From JADJLQ01 sp034439915 (GTDB taxonomy: Bacteria > Bacteroidota > Bacteroidia > Chitinophagales > Saprospiraceae), in NCBI GenBank assembly GCA_034439915.1, contig JAWXBI010000082.1, forward strand, positions 1 through 38,155: a DNA stretch of 38,155 nucleotides, written 5' to 3'. The notes below the pieces were generated by a model. That model was given only the letters and a program-made list of their open reading frames with translations, made no database searches and was not told the DNA's origin. The translations under genes and the position numbers were made by a program. The first letter of the stretch is position 1; the number at the start of each line of letters is the position of its first letter. Shown in pieces: positions 1 through 7,842 of the stretch.

Positions 1-2
1 AT

Positions 3-227
3 AAGATTAACCAGGCAAATGAGTTCTTGTTGTTCATGATTTTTGAATCGCTAGCTTTTAATAAGAGAGTACGGTGTTTGGATTCTGACCTGGTAGATGG
101 TTTTTTGTATGTCAATCTCATCAGACTTAATCTGTTTGTGAAAATTAACCTCCTTGATTGGCTAAACAAACCATTTATAGATGAAAAAAGTCCCCCATTA
201 GATACCTTTCAAATGCAATTGTTCTAA
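3..227 (+). CDS. Possible 3' end of a transposase-like gene, truncated by window edge
   Basis: An open frame runs in from the window edge without a start and ends at a stop at 225-227 (74 visible codons). The C-terminus reads PPLDTFQMQLF. A terminal QxxLF is the beta-sliding-clamp-binding pattern found at the ends of several transposases and some DNA polymerases, and the preceding hydrophobic WLNKPF stretch is compatible with a transposase tail. The similarity is generic and the rest of the protein lies outside the window, so this may be a chance open frame. The DNA from 228 to about 313 holds nothing recognisable. Confidence 0.22.
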   Translation, partial: KINQANEFLLFMIFESLAFNKRVRCLDSDLVDGFLYVNLIRLNLFVKINLLDWLNKPFIDEKSPPLDTFQMQLF

Positions 228-313
228 TCTGCTTTTCAGTAAATTACTACGGGGGTGAAAAACCAAAATAAGCTGATAATTTAATGCAATTGCCTTACTA
301 TCTGTCTTTTAAA

Positions 314-674
314 TTATTGTTTATATTTGGTTTGTACAGATTTGATACGGGTTTGATTAAAAACAGCAAAACACATTTGTTCTTCCTGGATGATGGATTT
401 TTGAGCGGTGGACCATCCCCAACCCAGTATGCACACCCATAAACCAATAATACATTTCAAATTGGATTAAGATTTTTGAGGTAATACCTTCCGCCATATC
501 CTTGTTTGCTGCCCACAAAACCGGCATGTTTGAGTTCAAGCAATATTTGTTCTAAGAATTTCTTGGGATGTTTTCTTCCTTTGAAATCGACGACGTCAAC
601 ACATACCCGTCGTCATAGTGCTTACCCAATTGAATAAGCGCTTTGATCGCGTACTTGCATTTCATCGACATCAT
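314..674 (-). pseudogene. Decayed Rrf2-family transcriptional regulator
   Basis: Reading down the minus strand from the ATG at 674, the N-terminus MMSMKCKYAIKALIQLGKHY is a typical Rrf2 winged-helix start. That frame hits a stop at 552-554. Inserting one base near 564-567 restores the conserved continuation PKKFLEQILLELKHAGF, then the wing GYGGRYYLKNLNPI, directly followed by a second in-frame stop. A third frame keeps EEQMCFAVFNQTR, resembling the ECxDE-CAI-VF-VR end of Rrf2 proteins, and closes at 314. The family contains [Fe-S]-sensing and cysteine-metabolism regulators such as IscR and CymR. With one frameshift, one nonsense codon and a scrambled C-terminus, the gene is very probably dead. 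It lies just downstream of the ROK/glgB operon. Confidence 0.72.
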
Positions 675-708
675 ATCATCAAATGTATTAAAAACCCGGG
701 TTCTGCTT

Positions 709-1635
709 TTAGTCACCTAGCAAAGCTGCTCCGATGACCCCGGCACTATCTCCTAACACTGGCCTCAGCAAAGGAGTTTCGCATCGGTCATTAAACATAT
801 GTTTTAAAATTTCACCCTGGCCTAGGTTGTATAGTTCATCAATCTGCCCCAGCCCTCCCCCAATGACCATGGCATCTGGATCGAGGACATTTACAATATA
901 CGAGCAAGCCAGGCCAAAATTAAAAAGCATCCTGTCCCGGATAGCCAGGGCATGCACATCGCTGCCGCCTCGCCAGGCAATCACGATATCCTTCATAGGT
1001 AAGTTCCGGCCGCTAAGTTGGCAATAATATTTTTCCAATGCTGGTCCCGACATGACGTTCTCGTTGCATCCGGTATGTCCGCAATAACACATAATATCAT
1101 TCTGTTCGGTAAAAATATGGCCCCATTCACCCCCTATGCCATGCCGGCCATGGATGACTTTACCATCCACGACCACTCCCCCACCGACACCGGTCCCCAT
1201 AATAATCCCAAACACTACCCTGGCCTGAGGTTGGTGCAAGGGTACCGCCCCTAGATTGGCTTCCGCCATAGCAAAACAATTAGCATCGTTGGCCATAGCT
1301 AAAGGAATGCCCAATTTCGTTTGAAGATCCTTTTTAAAAGGCCTGCCGTTAAGGCAAGTGGTATTAGAATTTTTGTGGATTAAACTGACCGGATCATAAC
1401 TTCCCGGGGTCCCTATTCCAATTCTTTCCGGTACCAGTCCACTGGCTGCCTTAAGCTCTTCTACCAGGTAACCAATCCGGTTAATAATGTGATCATATCC
1501 AAACTGACTTTCGGTAGGGATCCTTTTACGAACCAGGATATCCGGTTTTTGTTCTCTGATTCTTAATATTACTCCTTCGATTTTTGTACCCCCTAAGTCA
1601 ATCCCCCAGTACCATTCAGACATATTATTTGTCAT
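709..1635 (-). CDS. ROK-family sugar kinase (glucokinase/fructokinase type)
   Basis: A 308-residue cytoplasmic sugar kinase of the ROK family, which phosphorylates a free hexose with ATP. Visible features: the N-terminal phosphate loop DLGGTKIEG (residues 13-21), the catalytic-base motif NDANCFAMAE with D117, the glycine-rich GTGVGGGV (147-154), and the ROK zinc site made of H173 with C183, C185 and C190 in CYCGHTGCNE. Length is normal. The start at 1635 overlaps the end of glgB by 11 bp; an in-frame ATG at 1623 would instead follow the glgB stop directly. The coupling to glgB suggests the sugar feeds, or comes from, storage-glucan turnover. Sequence alone does not decide between glucose, fructose and mannose. 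Confidence 0.88.
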   Translation of the reverse strand: MTNNMSEWYWGIDLGGTKIEGVILRIREQKPDILVRKRIPTESQFGYDHIINRIGYLVEELKAASGLVPERIGIGTPGSYDPVSLIHKNSNTTCLNGRPFKKDLQTKLGIPLAMANDANCFAMAEANLGAVPLHQPQARVVFGIIMGTGVGGGVVVDGKVIHGRHGIGGEWGHIFTEQNDIMCYCGHTGCNENVMSGPALEKYYCQLSGRNLPMKDIVIAWRGGSDVHALAIRDRMLFNFGLACSYIVNVLDPDAMVIGGGLGQIDELYNLGQGEILKHMFNDRCETPLLRPVLGDSAGVIGAALLGD

Positions 1636-3547
1636 TAAATTCAGGTTTCAAGACTACCACACCTAAGGGCGGAAGACTGATCTCAATAGATTGTGGGCGA
1701 AAATGTTGAGGAATGGCCTCGACTTTAATTATTTCCGCATTGAGTTGTCCACTGCCCCAATAACGGATATCATCCGAATTAAATATTTCCTTTAGTCCAT
1801 CACAGGCTGGGGAACCCAACCGATATTGGGGCCTTGGCACGGGTGTGAAATTGCAACAGATCACTAAAAAATCATTTGGGTTGTTGCCTTTTCTTACATA
1901 AGATAACACCGAGGACTCCGAATCATTACAATCAATCCATTCAAATCCTTCCGAATGGTATTGATTTTCATACAAAGCAGGTTCAGTGGTATATAATCGA
2001 TTGAGCTCTTTGACCAGGGTCTGTACACCCAGATTGGCATGATGGCTGAGCAAATGCCAGTCAATCGAATCATCAAACCTCCATTCCTGGTATTGGGCGA
2101 TTTCTCCCCCCATGAATAAAAGTTTGGAGCCCGGGTGGGTATACATATAGGAAAACAGGGACCGGAGGTTGGCAAATTGTTGCCAATGATCTCCGGGCAT
2201 TTTATTTATCAGCGATGACTTGCCATGTACGACTTCATCATGGGACATGGGCAGGGTAAAATTTTCAGTAAAAGCATACATCATGCTGAACGTAAGTGTA
2301 TTCTGGTGGTATTTTCTGAAAAAAGGATCTGTTTTAAAATACCGCAGGGTGTCATTCATCCATCCCATCATCCATTTCATACCAAACCCCAATCCACCTA
2401 AAAATACCGGACGGGATACCCGGGCAAAAGAAGTGGATTCCTCGGCAATGGTTTGTACATCGGGAAAATCGCGGTATACGGCTTCATTAAAATCCTTAAG
2501 AAAAGAAATCGCAGCCAAATTTTCATTTCCCCCATATATATTGGGCTCCCAACCGCCTGCTTGTCGGGAATAATCGAGGTAAAGCATGGAAGCGACCGCA
2601 TCCACCCTTAATGCATCAATATGATAATGCTGTAACCAAAATAGCGCACTGGAGATTAAAAAAGAGCGGATTTCATTCCTTTCATAATTAAAAATCAGAC
2701 TCTTCCAGTCCTGGTGATACCCTTTGCGAATATCGGGATGTTCGTACACTGCGGTTCCATCAAATTTTCCCAGGCCATGGGCATCTTCCGGAAAATGAGA
2801 TGGAACCCAATCCAGAATTACCCCGATGCCTGCCTGATGAAAAGCGTCCACTAATTGCATAAATTGTTGTGGTTGGCCATAGCGGCTGGTTGGTGCAAAG
2901 AATCCAGTGACCTGATACCCCCAACTCGGAGTATAAGGATGCTCCATGACCGGAAGAAATTCCACATGTGTAAACCCCATTTCTTTTACATATGGGACGA
3001 GCTGATCAATGTGCTCTTCATAGGTAAACGGACGGTCGTCGTGCCAGGGCCTTCTCCAACTTCCTAAATGAACTTCATAAACACTCATTGGTCGAGTAAG
3101 GGATTGAATTTCCTTTCTCGTGCCCATCCAGGTTTCATCCTTCCAGGTATAGGGCAATGACCAAACAACGGATGCAGTGTAGGGTGGTGTTTCACAGTAT
3201 TTAGCGTAAGGGTCACATTTCTCCGTGACTATACCATCGTGATTGGAAAAGATACGGTACTTATATTTATCACCTTGACGGATTCCTGGAATAAACCCTT
3301 CCCAGATTCCGGATTGATCCCATCGTACATGGAGGACATGTTCGTCACCTGACCAATAATTAAAATCCCCAATAACCGTCACTACCTTGGCCGCCGGAGC
3401 ATACACAGCAAAATAAACCCCTTCGATTCCCTCAAGTTCCATCCGGTGAGAACCCAGGTGATCATATAAACGGAAATGTTTTCCCGATTTGAACAAACCG
3501 ATATCAAAATCGGTAAAACGACTAAAAGAAATAACGCGGTTAGGCAT
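1625..3547 (-). CDS. glgB: 1,4-alpha-glucan branching enzyme GlgB
   Basis: Transfers alpha-1,4-glucan segments to form alpha-1,6 branches in glycogen (GH13 family, cytoplasmic). At 640 residues it has an N-terminal CBM48 beta-sandwich (about 40-130), a central TIM barrel and a C-terminal all-beta domain. Catalytic positions are visible: the nucleophile D316 in DALRVDAVAS, the acid/base in TIAEEST (369-370) and the transition-state stabiliser D437 in MSHDEVVHGK. That last motif with its trailing GK is characteristic of branching enzymes. Compared with E. coli GlgB it lacks the extra N-terminal domain, as is common in this phylum. It is the first gene of a two-gene minus-strand unit with the ROK kinase. 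No TAnnTTTG element was found upstream. Confidence 0.95.
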   Translation of the reverse strand: MPNRVISFSRFTDFDIGLFKSGKHFRLYDHLGSHRMELEGIEGVYFAVYAPAAKVVTVIGDFNYWSGDEHVLHVRWDQSGIWEGFIPGIRQGDKYKYRIFSNHDGIVTEKCDPYAKYCETPPYTASVVWSLPYTWKDETWMGTRKEIQSLTRPMSVYEVHLGSWRRPWHDDRPFTYEEHIDQLVPYVKEMGFTHVEFLPVMEHPYTPSWGYQVTGFFAPTSRYGQPQQFMQLVDAFHQAGIGVILDWVPSHFPEDAHGLGKFDGTAVYEHPDIRKGYHQDWKSLIFNYERNEIRSFLISSALFWLQHYHIDALRVDAVASMLYLDYSRQAGGWEPNIYGGNENLAAISFLKDFNEAVYRDFPDVQTIAEESTSFARVSRPVFLGGLGFGMKWMMGWMNDTLRYFKTDPFFRKYHQNTLTFSMMYAFTENFTLPMSHDEVVHGKSSLINKMPGDHWQQFANLRSLFSYMYTHPGSKLLFMGGEIAQYQEWRFDDSIDWHLLSHHANLGVQTLVKELNRLYTTEPALYENQYHSEGFEWIDCNDSESSVLSYVRKGNNPNDFLVICCNFTPVPRPQYRLGSPACDGLKEIFNSDDIRYWGSGQLNAEIIKVEAIPQHFRPQSIEISLPPLGVVVLKPEFNDK

Positions 3548-3969
3548 GGCTACAAGTTAAGTCGATTTGAGGAAAAAATACTCACCCTCTCAATATTTCA
3601 CCTCCTGTTTAATCAAACTCAAATTCCACCTATTCCTATTCTATAAAAGTAAATACATAAGAAATATGCGGGTAAGGTTAATGACTTAAAAGCAATCTGC
3701 ACCAAAGAAAAAACATTTGGTTGTCACTTTGGATTTACCAGACCTTCGAAGTAAATTGAGGAACTGTAATGAACAGAAAATATAAGTTGAAATAAACCTA
3801 TTCCCACAACCTTATTTCCAATTAATAATCCATGTCTTTTAGATAAGATTCTATTTGGCCAGCTAAGTGTTTTATAATCTTACGACATTGAATTATTAAT
3901 GCACAAAAACAATCCAGGCACCTTAAAATAATTAGGGGATTAATTTCGATTTATCGTGTGATCATTATT
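3548..3969. other. Intergenic region without recognisable gene
   Basis: About 420 bp of AT-rich DNA between glgB, which starts at 3547 and reads leftward, and the stop of the PhyH gene at 3970. Neither strand has an open frame with coding character. No convincing promoter for glgB (CAAAnnTA on this strand), hairpin terminator or repeat was seen. Confidence 0.5.
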
Positions 3970-4968
3970 TTACCATGGTTCCAATCCCAGTAGTTTTTTA
4001 CCCAATACACTTAGTTCTGCTGTTCCATACCTGGTTTGCTCCCAGGCTCTCGGATCCCCGGGAAAGGCATAGCCTTCCGGCGCTATCCGTTCTTTCCAGG
4101 ACCTTACCCTCCATTGGCGGAGTGCTTCATTTTCTTCTTCGGCAGGCATCATAGATATATATTGCGCAATTCGCACTTTATCCCGGCTGCGATTTGGCCG
4201 AATCCCATGCGGTTGTGCACTATGGAAAATCAACAGGTCCCCTGCCTCCATCCTGACCTTGACGAGTTTATCTTCCATATCCCTGACATCCGGTTGAAAT
4301 CGGTTCCTATCCGCAGGTTGGGTGAGTTTCCAGGTATCATAGGTTCGGAACAATTCAGGGATGCATTGAAAGCCTCCCATATTTTCATCCATCTGGTCAG
4401 CCAGTGCCAGCACTCCCTGGACATTTTGAGGTTTGGTTTCCGGATCATAATCCCAATGAATAAATCCCTTGAAGGGGTCACCCGGCCGGAGGGGAAAATT
4501 CAGATTCGCCCGATCGATAGTCACCCAAAGTTTTTCTGTGCCCCATATATCCACAAAAGCGTCATAGATTCTGGGCATTTGCCGGTTGTTCCACAAAAGC
4601 TGATGATGGTATACTTCCACCATTCCACTGCCAATCAATTCCTTCATTTGCATTTCCGCCCTGGGAGGGGTGTACCAACTAGATGGGTCATCCGGGTTTT
4701 TCTCTTCAAATTCCCAAATGAAGGATGCTGTTTCAAACGCCTGGGCTCTTGATATTGCATTCTTAATGACTACATAACCATTAAAAGTCCAAAATTCCCA
4801 ATCTGCTTCGCTCAAAACCCTCAGGGAATGGCCATTTGATCGGTCGTTGAGTTTGGATTTGCTGGTTTTTGCGGTGGATGGATTTCCGGGAATATCTTTA
4901 TGGAGGTTGAGAGGTGGCCCCTGGGGATTCATGGTGGGTATCATGTCTGGCTTATGATCAGGATCCAT
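3970..4968 (-). CDS. Phytanoyl-CoA dioxygenase (PhyH) family Fe(II)/2-oxoglutarate oxygenase
   Basis: A predicted cytoplasmic non-heme iron oxygenase of the PhyH family, which hydroxylates small organic substrates using O2 and 2-oxoglutarate. The iron facial triad is visible: H171 and D173 in FIHWDYDPE and a distal H254 in AQPHGIRPNRS, followed by arginines that can hold 2-oxoglutarate. I chose the ATG at 4968 (332 aa); an in-frame TTG at 4992 would add 8 residues. The first 45 residues are polar and proline-rich with no signal peptide. The substrate cannot be told. The gene stands alone, divergent from the lipoprotein at 5139, with a candidate -7 element at 5012-5019. Confidence 0.82.
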   Translation of the reverse strand: MDPDHKPDMIPTMNPQGPPLNLHKDIPGNPSTAKTSKSKLNDRSNGHSLRVLSEADWEFWTFNGYVVIKNAISRAQAFETASFIWEFEEKNPDDPSSWYTPPRAEMQMKELIGSGMVEVYHHQLLWNNRQMPRIYDAFVDIWGTEKLWVTIDRANLNFPLRPGDPFKGFIHWDYDPETKPQNVQGVLALADQMDENMGGFQCIPELFRTYDTWKLTQPADRNRFQPDVRDMEDKLVKVRMEAGDLLIFHSAQPHGIRPNRSRDKVRIAQYISMMPAEEENEALRQWRVRSWKERIAPEGYAFPGDPRAWEQTRYGTAELSVLGKKLLGLEPW

Positions 4969-5011
4969 AGGTTTAAAGTTTTTATTCGGCAATTTTTTTC
5001 AATAACTATAT

Positions 5012-5019
5012 CAAATTTA
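5012..5019 (-). promoter_or_regulatory. Candidate Bacteroidota -7 element for the PhyH gene
   Basis: The minus strand reads TAAATTTG, an exact TAnnTTTG match, 44 bp upstream of the chosen PhyH start. No TTTG lies at the expected -33 distance, so support is partial. Confidence 0.35.
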
Positions 5020-5088
5020 TCATTTTGGGTAAAAATAAGATTAGTTATCCTGAAAGTCTGGATAATTTCGGTATTAATAAATCCAATA

Positions 5089-5120
5089 TTTGAATTCGGC
5101 CGTATTTTAAGTTATATTTG
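5089..5120 (+). promoter_or_regulatory. Consensus Bacteroidota sigma-70 (SigA-type) promoter
   Basis: TTTG at 5089-5092, a 20-nt spacer, then TATATTTG at 5113-5120. Both boxes match the phylum consensus exactly (TTTG, N19-21, TAnnTTTG). Initiation would fall a few bases beyond 5120, giving a short leader before the ATG at 5139. It also argues against the in-frame TTG at 5118, which lies inside the -7 box. Confidence 0.75.
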
Positions 5121-5138
5121 GTAATTAACTCTCACTTT

Positions 5139-5534
5139 ATGAAAAATCCATTGCTCCTGATCCTTTGTTTGTTCACCCTTTCTATCGCCTGTAACAAATC
5201 TGAATTGCTCGAAGAAAAAACGGGTACCAATAGCCTGAATTGTAAAACTTCCGCCAAAGCCGTCGTCAAGAAACAAAATCTCAACGAGCTGGGAACTGAC
5301 TATTTTTTTTATCTTGCCATAGAAAATGCAGTGGACGGTAGTGCCGTGGTCTATCCTTCACAATTGGCTAGTTTTCTCCAGGAAGAAGGCAAGCGGGTTG
5401 AAATCAAATACAATAAAACACAGTTAAAACATAATTATGTACTCTGTTTACCAGGTCACATCTATGACCCGGCGAATGCCGATGAAAAAACCATGCCGGT
5501 GATTGAAGTTTGCCAGGCTGCAGCTACCTTATAA
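5139..5534 (+). CDS. Small hypothetical lipoprotein
   Basis: A 131-residue protein with a classic lipoprotein signal: positive start MKN, a hydrophobic core, and the lipobox LSIAC with C18 as the lipidation site. N18 follows no aspartate sorting rule, so the final membrane is not predicted. The mature part is mainly polar, has three further cysteines (in LNCKT, VLCLPG and EVCQA), and matches no family I recognise. The ATG at 5139 is preferred because the consensus promoter ends at 5120. It appears to be a single-gene transcript; the next gene, leuC, begins 204 bp later. Confidence 0.75.
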   Translation: MKNPLLLILCLFTLSIACNKSELLEEKTGTNSLNCKTSAKAVVKKQNLNELGTDYFFYLAIENAVDGSAVVYPSQLASFLQEEGKRVEIKYNKTQLKHNYVLCLPGHIYDPANADEKTMPVIEVCQAAATL

Positions 5535-5738
5535 GAATTTTTAAGGTTTCCCACTACCAGTTTATCCATAATTCTACACCTGACGGAAGGGTCTCTGATT
5601 TTCCTGAAGTCGTACTATTGCCCTTTGTATATGTTATTATTATATATATGCTGAGGTTACATCCCGTAGTTTAATTTACTTTTTAGCTGTTGATGCGTCG
5701 GAATTTGCTCATTTTTGCATCCAGAAATCAGAATTTAA

Positions 5739-7139
5739 ATGAGTACCTTATTTGATAAAGTCTGGGATGCCCATGTAGTAAAGCTGATGGACGATGGTCC
5801 TGACGTGTTATTTATTGACCGGCATTTTATTCATGAAGTGACCAGTCCTGTTGCCTTTTTAGGTTTGGAATCCCGGGGACTTAATGTACTTTATCCCGAA
5901 CGAACCTTCGCGACGGCCGATCATAATACCCCTACGATCAATCAACATCTACCGGTTCAGGACCCATTATCGGCCAAACAGTTGCGGGCTCTGGAACAAA
6001 ATTCTTTCAAATATGGTATCTCTCACTGGGGTCTGGGTAACCCAAAAAACGGGATTGTCCATGTAGTTGGACCCGAAAATGGTATCACCCAACCCGGTAT
6101 GACCATTGTATGCGGAGATTCCCATACTTCAACGCACGGAGCATTCGGGGCAATTGCCTTCGGCATCGGCACCTCGGAAGTAGAGATGGTCCTAACTTCA
6201 CAATGTATCATGCAGCCCAGGCCTAAAAAAATGCGGATCTCCATAAATGGCAAACTTCAACGAGGAATTCTGCCCAAAGATGTCATCCTGTATATTATTT
6301 CCAGAACTACAGCCAGCGGAGCTACGGGATATTTTGTAGAATACGCCGGCGAGGTATTTGAAAATATGAGTATGGAAGGCCGGATGACGGTATGCAACAT
6401 GAGTATAGAAATGGGGGCGCGTGGCGGTATGATTGCTCCGGATGAAACCACGTTCAGTTATATTAAAGGGAGGGAAATGGCGCCAAAAGGGGAAGCTTGG
6501 GAATCGGCTTTGTCGTTTTGGAAGACCTTAAAGACAGACCCTGACGCAATATTTGATAAAGAATTTACTTTCAAGGCGGAGGACATTGAACCCATGATCA
6601 CCTACGGCACTAATCCAGGCATGGGGGTTGGTATTTCGCAACATATCCCGCTCAGCGAAACCCTTGATGGCAGCAAATCCACTTATGCCAAATCACTAAA
6701 TTATATGGGATTTGAAGAAGGTGAAGCCATGTTGGGGAAAAAAGTGGACTATGTCTTTGTAGGTAGTTGCACCAACGGCCGGATCGAAGACTTCAGGGCT
6801 TTTGCCTCCATCATCAAAGGTCATAAAAAAGCAGATCACGTCACCGCATGGATCGTACCGGGTTCGCACATCGTTGAGCAACAAATTAAAGAAGAAGGAA
6901 TATTAGAGATATTAAATGAGGCGGGATTTACCTTGCGTCAACCGGGATGTTCAGCTTGTCTGGCGATGAATGATGATAAAATCCCTGCAGGCAAATATGC
7001 GGTAAGTACCAGTAATAGAAATTTCGAAGGGAGACAAGGGCCAGGGGCCCGAACGATGCTGGCAAGCCCTATGGTTGCTGCAGCGGCTGCAATTACAGGA
7101 GTAGTGACTGACCCCCGCCTGTTAATCCATAACAATTAA
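5739..7139 (+). CDS. leuC: 3-isopropylmalate/(R)-2-methylmalate dehydratase large subunit LeuC
   Basis: The large subunit of the aconitase-family isomerase acting on 2-isopropylmalate in leucine synthesis, or on citramalate in the pyruvate-derived isoleucine route. At 466 residues it equals E. coli LeuC in length. The three [4Fe-4S] ligands are visible: C344 in VGSCTNGRIEDF, and C404 and C407 in QPGCSACLAM. Other family motifs include VCGDSHTSTHGAFGA and the end motif GRQGPGARTMLASP. It works as a heterodimer with LeuD, encoded 102 bp downstream, and is followed by the citramalate-synthase-like gene. No leuB is in the window. The intergenic DNA before it has only 7-of-8 matches to the -7 box. 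Confidence 0.96.
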   Translation: MSTLFDKVWDAHVVKLMDDGPDVLFIDRHFIHEVTSPVAFLGLESRGLNVLYPERTFATADHNTPTINQHLPVQDPLSAKQLRALEQNSFKYGISHWGLGNPKNGIVHVVGPENGITQPGMTIVCGDSHTSTHGAFGAIAFGIGTSEVEMVLTSQCIMQPRPKKMRISINGKLQRGILPKDVILYIISRTTASGATGYFVEYAGEVFENMSMEGRMTVCNMSIEMGARGGMIAPDETTFSYIKGREMAPKGEAWESALSFWKTLKTDPDAIFDKEFTFKAEDIEPMITYGTNPGMGVGISQHIPLSETLDGSKSTYAKSLNYMGFEEGEAMLGKKVDYVFVGSCTNGRIEDFRAFASIIKGHKKADHVTAWIVPGSHIVEQQIKEEGILEILNEAGFTLRQPGCSACLAMNDDKIPAGKYAVSTSNRNFEGRQGPGARTMLASPMVAAAAAITGVVTDPRLLIHNN

Positions 7140-7241
7140 CCCGAAGTCCAAACACCAAATCCGATGATGAATTCAAAAACCATTAGATAATCCAGCGCTG
7201 ACAACCTATAAAAAGATCAAAATCAATAAATACCTTTTCCT

Positions 7242-7838
7242 ATGGCTTACGATAAATTTGATGTGCTTCGCAGTTCCGCTGTGCCCATGCCCATTGAAAA
7301 TGTAGATACGGACCAGATCATCCCCGCCAGGTTTTTAAAAGCCACTGAACGAAAAGGTTTTGGCGACAACCTGTTCAGGGATTGGAGATATCACCCTGAC
7401 AATTCCCCTAAAGCAGATTTTGTATTGAATAATCCTACTTATAGTGGTAAAATCCTGGTTGGAGGCAAAAATTTTGGCAGTGGGTCCAGCCGCGAACATG
7501 CCGCCTGGGCAATTTACGACTATGGATTCCGCTGTGTGATATCGAGCTTTTTTGCCGATATTTTTAAAAACAATTCTATGAACATCGGCTTACTTCCGGT
7601 TCAGGTCAGCGATTTTTTTCTGGATAAAATCTTTAAAGCGATTGAGGCAGACGCCCAATGTCAGATTGAAGTCAACCTTTCGGAACAAACCACCACCATA
7701 TTATCCTCGGGTGAATCAGAATCTTTTGTCATCAGTGGTTATAAAAAGCACAACATGATGAATGGTTACGATGACATCGATTTTCTCCAATCCATCAAAT
7801 CCGATATTCTGAGCTTTGCTCAAAAACAACTGGCTTAA
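7242..7838 (+). CDS. leuD: 3-isopropylmalate/(R)-2-methylmalate dehydratase small subunit LeuD
   Basis: The 198-residue swivelling small subunit that completes the LeuCD isomerase. The substrate-binding loop FGSGSSREHAAWAIYDYGFR is intact, as is the N-terminal VDTDQIIPARFL motif. The ATG at 7242 is the natural start, with FDVLRSSAVPMPIENVDTDQ following. Its stop at 7836-7838 is 4 nt before the ATG of the citramalate-synthase-like gene, so the two are almost certainly co-transcribed. The 102-bp gap to leuC holds no obvious promoter. Confidence 0.96.
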   Translation: MAYDKFDVLRSSAVPMPIENVDTDQIIPARFLKATERKGFGDNLFRDWRYHPDNSPKADFVLNNPTYSGKILVGGKNFGSGSSREHAAWAIYDYGFRCVISSFFADIFKNNSMNIGLLPVQVSDFFLDKIFKAIEADAQCQIEVNLSEQTTTILSSGESESFVISGYKKHNMMNGYDDIDFLQSIKSDILSFAQKQLA

Positions 7839-7842
7839 CCGG

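Noticed and set aside
709..1635. ROK kinase as the maltokinase of the GlgE pathway
   Set aside because: Known maltokinases (Mak/Pep2) have a different, aminoglycoside-phosphotransferase-like fold; nothing here supports maltose as substrate.
4036..4752. 238-codon open frame on the plus strand opposite the PhyH gene
   Set aside because: The opposite strand encodes a dioxygenase with its full metal triad; the antisense frame has no domain features.
5677..5717. leuC promoter candidates TACTTTTT and CATTTTTG
   Set aside because: Each has one mismatch to the -7 box and no -33 element at 19-21 nt, so neither can be asserted.
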